Shown here in pieces: positions 58,130 through 64,000 of a stretch of DNA of 64,000 bases (its first letter is position 1; every line of letters begins with the position of its first letter). A program made the position numbers and the translations under genes. The notes under the pieces were generated by a model, which was given only the letters and a program-made list of their open reading frames with translations, was not told the DNA's origin and made no database searches. The stretch is from Hymenobacter terricola (GTDB lineage: Bacteria; Bacteroidota; Bacteroidia; Cytophagales; Hymenobacteraceae): the NCBI RefSeq assembly GCF_017921975.2, contig NZ_JAGEMO020000001.1:124001-188000 (forward strand), in the 5' to 3' direction.

Positions 58130-58944
58130 GTCCGCTGACTCCCGCCTCCCCCGACCTGCGCCCCTACATCGATGAGCTGGAACGCTTCGCCGACGGCCAG
58201 ATGACGCCGGAGGAGCAGGATGCCTTCGAGCTGCGCCTGGAGCAGGACGAGGCCCTGACCGATGCCCACGCCGCCTACGAGCAGCTCACCGCCGACCTGC
58301 GCTGGGCCGCCGGCCACGACACCCTGCGCCTGCGCCTGCAATCCCTCGACGAGCGCATGGACCAGCGCGGCACCGCCCTGGCCCGCGCCCACAGCCTGGC
58401 CCAGCGCCGGCAGCGCCGCTGGGCTACCTGGAGCATTCTGGGGGCCGTGGTGCTGGTGCTGGCCGCCGGGGCCGCCTGGTATTTCAGCCGCCCCAACACC
58501 GCCCGGCCCGCCCGTAGCTGGGAAGCCTACTACCAGCCCGACCCCGGCCCCGCTGTGACTACCGGCCTGCTGCACAGCCGCCCCCTGCTGAGCGAAGCCC
58601 TCGACCAGTACCAGGCCGGCCACTACCCGGCCGCGCTGCACTCCCTGGGCCGCGTGAGCCCGGCCAACGTGGGGGCCGATACCCTGCTCTACCTGCGCGG
58701 CCTCATCCTGCTGCGCGAGGGCCAGGGCAACGCCGCCCAGCTCTATTTCCGCCGCGTGGGCGAAACCGACAGCACCGGCGAGCTGGTGCGCCGCGCCCGC
58801 TACCACCTCGGCATGGCCTACTGGCAGGCCCAGGAGCTGGCCCCCGCCCTGGCCACGCTGCGCGCCGTGGCCGCCGACTCGCTCAACCCCTACCGCGCCT
58901 CGGCCCGGCGGGCCGTAGCGGCCGGCGTGCTGGAACCCCGGTAA
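58126..58944 (+). CDS. Anti-sigma-like membrane protein with C-terminal TPR-like repeats
   Basis: 272 residues, overlapping the sigma-like gene by 4 bp (ATGA). The N-terminus (about 12-45: PYIDELERFADGQMTPEEQD) resembles anti-sigma factor N-terminal helices without the zinc motif. One membrane helix at about 102-122 (WSILGAVVLVLAAGAAWYF) anchors it, and the outer part (about 145-270) has TPR-like units (ALDQYQAGHYPAALHSLG and ARYHLGMAYWQAQELAPALA). It would hold the sigma factor at the membrane until a signal acts on the outer part; this is inferred from layout. Confidence 0.65.
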   Translation: MSPLTPASPDLRPYIDELERFADGQMTPEEQDAFELRLEQDEALTDAHAAYEQLTADLRWAAGHDTLRLRLQSLDERMDQRGTALARAHSLAQRRQRRWATWSILGAVVLVLAAGAAWYFSRPNTARPARSWEAYYQPDPGPAVTTGLLHSRPLLSEALDQYQAGHYPAALHSLGRVSPANVGADTLLYLRGLILLREGQGNAAQLYFRRVGETDSTGELVRRARYHLGMAYWQAQELAPALATLRAVAADSLNPYRASARRAVAAGVLEPR

Positions 58945-59000
58945 CCCAAGTTGCGAAGCATGCAGTAAAAGCCTCCCCAGCATTGGCTGGTGCGCGTTTC

Positions 59001-59048
59001 CAAAGCAAAAGGCCCCGCTCAGGTAGCTAAGCGGGGCCTTTTGCTTTG
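59001..59048. terminator. 19-bp perfect bidirectional terminator
   Basis: Arms 59001-59019 and 59030-59048 are perfect complements with a 10-nt loop, including AAAAGGCCCCG / CGGGGCCTTTT. The stop of the minus-strand hypothetical gene (59019-59021) falls at the loop junction. Confidence 0.92.
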
Positions 59049-59653
59049 TTGAAGTGGCAGTGTACCACTCCCGGCCGGTTCCAAACCACTCGGGACCGGT
59101 TCCGCACCACCTCCGACCGGTTCCGCACCACTCGGGACGGGTTCGGAACCGGTTCCAGGTGGTGGGCTACGCCTTGGGGGGCGTGGGGGCGTGGCTTTGG
59201 CGGTGCTCATGCGGTGGGCGTAGCGCTTTTTCATGATTTGGAGGGGGGCCTGCACGGCGCTGGTTTCGCCGTTGTCCTTGCTCAGGTCGGCGTAGATGTC
59301 GTCGGCGGTCACCATCACGTCGGCCCCGGCGAGGCGGTAGGTATCGGCTATTTTCTGGGCCAGGGGCGCAATCACGGCCACAATGCCGCGCAGGCTCTCC
59401 ATCAGGGCCACGTCTTTTTCGAACTCGGCCAGGTCGAAGGACCGGCGGGTGAAGTCGACATTGGCCCGCACGGCGTCGAGCGCGGCCATGGCGAAGGGGA
59501 CGCCATCGAAGCCGATGTTGCGCAGGCTCCGGCTTTCCTCCGGCTGCAAGGTGATGAGGAAGGGCAGCAGGTCATCGACCTGGTGCAGGAAATCCACGAT
59601 TTTTTTCGTGTCGTCGGGCGTTAGGCGGCCGAAATGCGGTTGCCTTGCTTCAT
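59019..59653 (-). pseudogene. Bacteroidota hypothetical protein gene with a probable 1-nt frameshift
   Basis: The intact downstream frame runs from about 59620 to 59019 (GTG 59597 is its only usable internal start). The likely true start is ATG 59651-59653, giving MKQGNRISAA and then TAA at 59621-59623. Inserting one G between 59623 and 59626 (plus strand) joins the two frames as MKQGNRISAALTPDDTKK..., which matches the style of a common small Bacteroidota hypothetical family (helical, with LLPFLITLQPEESRSL and ADDIYADLSK). The last 35 residues are EPVPSGA-type heptads encoded by 21-bp repeats, and the tail runs into the terminator. A sequencing error is possible. Confidence 0.6.
59075..59158. 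repeat. Four 21-bp tandem repeats (CCGGTTCC core)
   Basis: Units at 59075-59095, 59096-59116, 59117-59137 and 59138-59158, with a partial unit before. On the minus strand they encode EPVPSG-like heptads at the C-terminus of the adjacent gene. Confidence 0.85.
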
Positions 59654-59689
59654 GGGAATTTTGGAAATGGGGTGGGGAAAAAGGATAAA

Positions 59690-59730
59690 AAAGCGGGTGG
59701 CCCCGACCCGAAGGCCCGAGCCACCCGCTT
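59690..59730 (-). terminator. Terminator downstream of the small secreted protein gene
   Basis: AAGCGGGTGGC (59691-59701) pairs with GCCACCCGCTT (59720-59730); on the minus strand a U-rich run follows. It ends the lipoprotein/secreted-protein transcript before the hypothetical gene. Confidence 0.8.
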
Positions 59731-59760
59731 GTGGAGGTAAACGTAAGCAGAACGGTATTA

Positions 59761-60003
59761 TTATTTTTCGATGCGCAGCTGTTCGCGTTTCACTACTTTG
59801 TTTCCTTGCAGCAAATGCACGACCTAAAACACGTCATTAATCGCGTCGGCAAAGCCGGTAATGGCCGGCTCGTACACGGACGGGCCGGGGGTGCCGCCCC
59901 CGCCACCGGGTACGGACTGCGTGGTAGCCCCGCCCGTGCGTTGGGCCAGGCTGCTGCTCAGGCTCGTGGCCAGCAGCAGGAAGGAAAGTAGAATCTGTTT
60001 CAT
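59761..60003 (-). pseudogene. Small secreted protein gene with an in-frame TAG
   Basis: ATG 60001-60003 starts a signal peptide (MKQILLSFLLLATSLSSSLA) and a Gly/Thr-rich stretch; YEPAITGFADAINDVF then ends at TAG 59824-59826 (59 residues). The same frame continues after the TAG with VVHLLQGNKVVKREQLRIEK and TAA at 59761-59763, which reads like a normal C-terminus. The TAG is therefore probably a nonsense change from a codon such as CAG. It lies 35 bp downstream of the interrupted lipoprotein gene, likely in the same operon, so loss of expression from the insertion may have relaxed selection. Confidence 0.55.
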
Positions 60004-60038
60004 ACGGAAAAAGGGAAAAGAAAGGGAATGGAAATGCG

Positions 60039-60322
60039 TTAAAAGCGGGAGTCAAACCGGCCATCGGTGACCACGACCCGACCACAGCCGGGTGTTTCCA
60101 GCGTGAAAGCGAAGCGGCCTGACACAATGCGTGCTACTAAGTCTAGGCGTGTGATTTCTAATGTTCCAATGTGTGTTGAATTGGTATAGTATGCGCACCT
60201 GGATAATAAGTCAACTAGAGTAGCAGATTTATGAGTGGAGTCCGCGAGCACGAAGTTTCCAGGAGCTTGAATCTTATCCACGTTGATTGAAATCCCTTGT
60301 TGTATGCTTATCCCGCCAATAC
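60039..60322 (-). pseudogene. C-terminal part of an IS-interrupted lipoprotein gene (DUF6252-like)
   Basis: The frame ending with ITRLDLVARIVSGRFAFTLE and VVVTDGRFDSRF (TAA 60039-60041) is the C-terminal part of a Bacteroidota lipoprotein family. It has no start of its own; an ATG at 60281 opens only the last 80 codons. Joining 61552-61805, one TA and 60039-60322 gives 540 bp, a single 179-residue frame across the insertion site (RTASIGGISIQQGISINVDK at the junction). The IS630-type element therefore split this gene. Confidence 0.85.
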
Positions 60323-61551
60323 TAGTGCTTAGTCAGGGAAGTTGGTTAACAGAATAAAGGCGCTTGCGGTTATGCTGCTATGGCCCGACCAATCATCCCT
60401 TTCGCCTTACCGGCCGCCGACCAAGCCGCCCTTGAAGACTTCACCCGCACTGGCCGCCGCCAGGTGCGGGCCGTGCGCCGCGCCCAAGCCCTGTTGGCGC
60501 TAGCAACTGGTGTCGGCCAGCAGGCGGCCGGTCAGGCCGTTGGCCTGAGTCGGCAGACCGTAAGTCAGCTCCGCCGCCGCTACGAAACCGGGGGATGGGA
60601 AGTGGCCCTGCGTGAGGCGCCGCGTAGCGGCGGCCCGCGCCGGTTTGACGGCCCGCAGCGGGCGGCGTTGACGGCGCTGGCCTGCACCCCGGCCCCGGTG
60701 GGCCACGGCCGCTGGACCCTGCGCCTGCTGGCCGACAAAGCCGTGGAACTGGCCCTGGTGGACACGATTTCGCACGAAACGGTGAGCCAGGTGCTCGAAA
60801 AAACGAGTTGCGGCCCCACCGCCAGCAGCACGGGTGCCTGGGGGCGGTGAACGCGGCCTTCGTGGCCCGGATGGAAGACGTGCTGGCGGTCTACGAGCGG
60901 CCGCACGACCCGCGCTTTCCCGTCGTCTGCTTCGATGAGCGCCCCTGCGTGCTCCACGGCCAGCCGGTCGAGCCGCTGCTGCCCGTGCCCGCCCAGCCCG
61001 CGGCGGGTGAGCAGCCCGCCAAGGCCGGGCGGCCCCGGCGGGAAAGCAGCACCTACGTGCGCCAGGGCACGGCCTGTTTGCTGGCCGCCTTCGAGCCGGG
61101 CACCGGCCAGCGCCTGGTCGAGGTCTCGGCCCGCCGCACCGGCGCCGACTACTGCCGCTTTATGCAGCAACTGGCCGCCCACTACCCGCAGGCCGAGAAA
61201 ATCGTCTTGGTGCAGGATAACCTCAACACCCACACCGACGCCGTGTTCTACCAGCACTTGCCCGCGGCGCAGGCCCGGGCCCTGTCCGCCCGCTTTGAGG
61301 TCCATTACACGCCCAAAAATGCCTCCTGGCTCAACATGGTCGAACTTGAACTCTCGGCCATCGCCCGTCAGTGCCTGCACCAGCGCATTCCCACCCAAGA
61401 GGAACTCACCGCCCACGTCGCCGCTTGCGTGGCCGAGCGTAATGCGGCACGGGCCACCGTAAAATGGCAATTCACCCTGGAAAAAGCGCGCGTCAAACTC
61501 GACCGCCACTACCAAAAAATTAGGACAACCAACTTCCCTGACTAAGCACTA
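60323..61551 (+). mobile_element. IS630-family insertion sequence with TA target duplication
   Basis: Element 60325-61549 (1225 bp). The terminal inverted repeats are 23-bp perfect (60325-60347 and 61527-61549; outer bases GTGCTTAGTCAGGG). It is flanked on both sides by TA (60323-60324 and 61550-61551), the target-site duplication typical of IS630/Tc1-mariner. It carries one transposase in two frames. It inserted into a lipoprotein gene read on the opposite strand. Confidence 0.95.
60380..61545 (+). CDS. IS630-family transposase in two frames (orfA 60380-60850, orfB from about 60808)
   Basis: orfA (156 residues) has an N-terminal helix-turn-helix (RRAQALLALATGVGQQAAGQ and GLSRQTVSQLRRRYETGGWE). 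orfB (245 residues counted from 60808) holds the DDE catalytic core: FDERPC, VLVQDNLNTHTD and SWLNMVELELSAIARQC. The frames join through a -1 shift at an A6 run (60798-60803): reading GAA AAA then AAC GAG gives SQVLEKNELRPHRQQH, continuous with the family. Either programmed slippage or a single-base deletion explains it; the intact core favours slippage. Transposition cuts and rejoins at TA. Confidence 0.85.
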
Positions 61552-61805
61552 GCAGTTCTACTAGCCGATACTGTCAGTTGTTGATTGAAGTATTGAGTTG
61601 TAAATAGCGGCCCACCAAATGGGCTCCCGGCCGGGGTCCAGGCCTGGCCGTTGACGAGGCAACCGAAGGTGTGCTGGCCGGTCTGGGTTTCGGGCGGCAG
61701 TTGGTCGAGCGGGCTGGCCGGCGGGTCGGGGGCGGGGTCTTTCTTGTTGCAGCCGCCCTGCGTGAGCAGGGCCAGGAGGGCCAGAAAGAACAAAAGCTTA
61801 TTCAT
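61552..61805 (-). pseudogene. N-terminal part of the IS-interrupted lipoprotein gene (DUF6252-like)
   Basis: ATG 61803-61805 opens a lipoprotein signal with lipobox QGGC (Cys19), then a Pro/Asp linker, LPPETQTGQHTFGCLVNGQA and WTPAGSPFGGPLFTTQYFNQ, a pattern seen in Bacteroidota lipoproteins of the DUF6252 type. The frame stops six residues into the element (TAG 61542-61544). With the C-terminal part at 60039-60322 it forms one gene. Function unknown; it would be an outer-membrane or periplasmic lipoprotein. Confidence 0.85.
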
Positions 61806-61875
61806 GAGCGGAAGGGAAAAGGAGTGCTGGAAAACAAAGGAATAGGCTTCGCCTGATTGGCGGCGGTGAAGCCGG

Positions 61876-62094
61876 TTATGCCGGTGGAGGGGGGTGGTCG
61901 ATGAATTGCAGGCCATCCACTTCGAGGATGCCCGATGGAATGCGGCTTTTGTCCACGGATTGAAAACCAGTGTTGAAAACGCCGGCGCGGCCGACAAGGT
62001 AGCGCTCGGGCTTAGGCGCAGCCGCTGTAGTAGCGCCCTGCATAGTGGGGCCCAGGCATTGGGCCTCGCTGCTAAAAGCAGTTGAGTGGTTCAT
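61876..62094 (-). CDS. Possible small protein of unknown function
   Basis: 72 residues from ATG 62092-62094 (MNHSTAFSSEAQCLGPTMQG). Contains SRIPSGILEVDGLQFIDHPP at the end. Third-position GC is lower than in the main genes, no family is recognised, and an overlapping plus-strand frame exists. Position 70 bp upstream of the interrupted lipoprotein gene on the same strand is its main support. Confidence 0.3.
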   Translation of the reverse strand: MNHSTAFSSEAQCLGPTMQGATTAAAPKPERYLVGRAGVFNTGFQSVDKSRIPSGILEVDGLQFIDHPPPPA

Positions 62095-62099
62095 GGCTG

Positions 62100-62451
62100 A
62101 GGATGGGTAGAATCCGGGATGCCGCAGTGCTCAGTAGTGGAGGACCAGCCCGCAGCAAACGTAGGAGGTTTTCCAGTAGAACGTAAATAAATAAATCTCA
62201 CAATCAGACTTTTCAACCGGCTCATTACTTGCGGCTACTGGCGAATTATTCGCAATTAAACCGGCGTTACGGCTCATTGGGCTGCATCAGAAAGGGACTT
62301 TACGCCACGGGCCGCCGAGCAATTTGTTAACGCGCGACTCGGGCCGCTGCCGCAACGCTCCGGCCGCGCTTTACCCCAGCAAAAAGCCCCAACCACTTGC
62401 GTGGCTGGGGCCTTTTACCAGGCAAAAGCGGCGCGGGGCGCGGCCCTAGCC
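62100..62451. other. Non-coding stretch upstream of the small protein, holding one terminator
   Basis: I see no supported gene. It contains an AT-rich part (about 62180-62260) that could hold a promoter for the minus-strand genes to the left, and the terminator at 62381-62416. Confidence 0.5.
62381..62416 (-). terminator. Terminator of the type IX-secreted surface protein gene
   Basis: Left arm 62381-62396 (AAAAAGCCCCAACCAC) and right arm 62401-62416 (GTGGCTGGGGCCTTTT), loop TTGC, imperfect but long. It lies 35 bp past the stop at 62452 on the minus strand. Confidence 0.8.
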
Positions 62452-64000
62452 TCAGTCTTTCACCACGCGCTGGCGCAGCACCTGCCCGTCCACGGTGGCG
62501 GTGAGGAAGTAGCTGCCGGCGGCGCAGGCGGGCTGCACGCGCAGCAGGGCCGCGCCGGGGGCCACTTCCTGGTGCCACACTTCGCGGCCCAGGGCGTCGA
62601 GCAGGCGCAGGGTGGCGGTGGCGGCGGTGGGATGCGTGAGGGCCACGGTCAGGTCCTGGCCAAACTGAGTGGGATAGGCGGCCAGGGCCGCCGGCTGCGC
62701 GTCAAAGTCCAGCTTCTGGGGGCCGAAATAGTGGGCCTCGCCGCTGTAGTCGTCCTGGCGGAGGCGGTAGTAGCGGGCGCCGGTTTTGCCCTCGGCGGCA
62801 TCCACGAAGCGGTAGCTGCGGGGGGCCGTGCTGCTGCCGCTGCCCTCGGGGGCCACAAAGCCGATTTGGTGAAACACCTGGCCATCGAGCGATACTTCGA
62901 TGCCGAAGCCGCGGTTGTTCTGCTCCGTGGCCGTGGCCCAGGTGAGCAGGGCGTTGCGGCCCTGGCGCTCGGCCTGGAAGGCGGTGAGGCCCACCGGCAG
63001 CGGGTTGGTGAGGTCGCCCAGGGTCCAGCGCGAGAAGCCGCTCACACCGTCCAGGTAGGCATAGCCGGTGCCGGCGCTGGTCACGCCTTTGTTCTGCCAG
63101 TTCACGCCACTATCCACCGATTTGAAGAAGCGCAGGTTGGCGGGCGTGATGCCGTTCAGCTCATGCGGCAGGTATTGGATGGTGAGGCCCAGGTCCAGGC
63201 CCGCGCTCACGGTGGCGCTGATGTCGAAGTAGCGCAAAATGCCCTGGTGGCCGGCCACGCCCACCGGCGCCGTGCCCGTCACTCGGGTGACGAGCGTGCT
63301 GCCGGGCAGCACCGAGGCCGCCACCGGCTGCATGGAGAGGCCCATGCCGCCGAAGGCTTCCGGCACGCCCACGGCGGGGGTGCGGCGCGCTTCCACGCGG
63401 CCCAGCACGTAGCTGGCATCGGTTTCGACGAGGTTGGCCAACGGGTCGAGCTTGATGCGGAAGTTGCTGGTGGTGGCCAGCACGCCGTTGAGCATCTGCA
63501 CGCCGTTGAAAATCTCGGCGTCGTCGGTGAGGGTTTTGGTGCCGGTGCCGTTCACTTCCAGGTTGAAGTAAAGGCCGCCGCTCACCAACTGCGGGCCGGT
63601 GCCGGTCAGCTTCACCTTGCCCGTCGAGCAGTTGAAAAGGCCGGTATTCAGCATGTCGCCCTTGATTTCGATGTCGCCCGCCGTTTGGGCAAAGATGCCC
63701 GTGCTGGCGTTCGTGAAGTTGCCATTGATGAGAATATTGCCGCCCGTGTGGTTGAGGATGCCCGCGTTGGTGAGGTCGCCCAGCACCACGGTCAGGCCAT
63801 CTTCCACCACCATCAGCTGGCCGTTGCTCACCGAGAAAGCGCTCAGGATGGTCGTGGCCTGGCTCACGAGGCTGTTCACGCCGCTGGTGCCGGTGTTGGT
63901 CACGTTGCTCACCGTGTTGCCGGTGAGTTCGGCGCGGCCCGCGTCTACGCCCAGGGCGGTGAGGGCGGCGGCGCTCACGCCGGTCAGGCTCACCTGGCTC
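62452..64000 (-). CDS. Large surface/secreted protein with type IX secretion sorting tail (C-terminal part)
   Basis: The frame is open past the right edge, so only the last 516 codons are here. The visible part is Gly/Thr/Asn-rich beta structure (LTGNTVSNVTNTGTSGVNSL, AGILNHTGGNILINGNFTNA), suggestive of a repeated beta-helix. Then comes a domain with LPVGLTAFQAERQGRNALLT and YRFVDAAEGKTGARYYRLRQ, and a C-terminal sorting domain (about 70 residues: AYPTQFGQDLTVALTHPTAA and LRLLDALGREVWHQEV). The T9SS tail directs export across the outer membrane and attachment to or release from the surface. A GTG at 63993 is not the true start. Confidence 0.85.
   Translation of the reverse strand, partial: SQVSLTGVSAAALTALGVDAGRAELTGNTVSNVTNTGTSGVNSLVSQATTILSAFSVSNGQLMVVEDGLTVVLGDLTNAGILNHTGGNILINGNFTNASTGIFAQTAGDIEIKGDMLNTGLFNCSTGKVKLTGTGPQLVSGGLYFNLEVNGTGTKTLTDDAEIFNGVQMLNGVLATTSNFRIKLDPLANLVETDASYVLGRVEARRTPAVGVPEAFGGMGLSMQPVAASVLPGSTLVTRVTGTAPVGVAGHQGILRYFDISATVSAGLDLGLTIQYLPHELNGITPANLRFFKSVDSGVNWQNKGVTSAGTGYAYLDGVSGFSRWTLGDLTNPLPVGLTAFQAERQGRNALLTWATATEQNNRGFGIEVSLDGQVFHQIGFVAPEGSGSSTAPRSYRFVDAAEGKTGARYYRLRQDDYSGEAHYFGPQKLDFDAQPAALAAYPTQFGQDLTVALTHPTAATATLRLLDALGREVWHQEVAPGAALLRVQPACAAGSYFLTATVDGQVLRQRVVKD

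Noticed and set aside
60282..60324. A separate gene for the 80-codon frame at 60039-60281
   Set aside because: It is the C-terminal part of the IS-split lipoprotein gene; its ATG is internal to the restored frame.

Overview
The window looks like chromosome from a Hymenobacter-like member of the Bacteroidota (Cytophagales). Evidence: high GC with GC-rich third codon positions, upstream boxes of the Bacteroidota form TAnnTTTG instead of Shine-Dalgarno sites, Bacteroidota-typical proteins (DUF4292, DUF2911, a type IX secretion sorting tail, paired TatA proteins, TPR-histidine kinases), and carotenoid genes of the kind used for Hymenobacter pigments. No rRNA, tRNA or CRISPR array was recognised.

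Layout. 0-11 kb: malic enzyme (cut by the window edge), a LysM lytic transglycosylase, gatA and two tandem tatA genes on the minus strand; a GAF-LytTR regulator on the plus strand; then a coupled minus-strand TPR/DUF4292/EnvC-like envelope operon. 11-18 kb: nucleotidyltransferase, dut, two membrane-linked glycosyltransferases, a flippase and an enoyl-CoA hydratase, then mscL. 19-25 kb: the rimP-nusA-infB translation/transcription cluster, whose leader carries a promoter-like TTG-N20-TACCTTTG followed by a terminator-like hairpin before rimP. 25-35 kb: DUF2911, selD, membrane proteins, rbfA, a methyltransferase, a coiled-coil protein, a LolC/E-like permease and an SNF2 helicase. 35-50 kb: OmpA-type protein, SRPBCC, GNAT, an RlmI-like methyltransferase, a carotenoid desaturase plus hydratase pair, TetR, M28 peptidase, a GapN-like dehydrogenase, a TPR-histidine kinase and a VOC protein. 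50-58 kb: M13 peptidase, a second TPR-histidine kinase, rpiB, tatC and glyA.

From about 58 kb the character changes: a sigma-like/anti-sigma-like pair, then genes in decay. A hypothetical gene shows a likely 1-nt frameshift, a small secreted protein has an in-frame TAG, and a lipoprotein gene is cut by an IS630-type element with 23-bp perfect inverted repeats and a TA duplication. Removing the element in silico restores one 179-codon reading frame. The right edge is the C-terminal part of a large surface protein with a type IX sorting tail.

A dispersed palindromic repeat, with arms up to 33 bp that are perfect complements, occurs at least five times (37 kb and 52-57.6 kb). It places a start codon and the peptide [10 protein letters not shown] in frame ahead of tatC and glyA, so naive starts for these genes are misleading. 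Several stop codons lie inside terminator hairpins.
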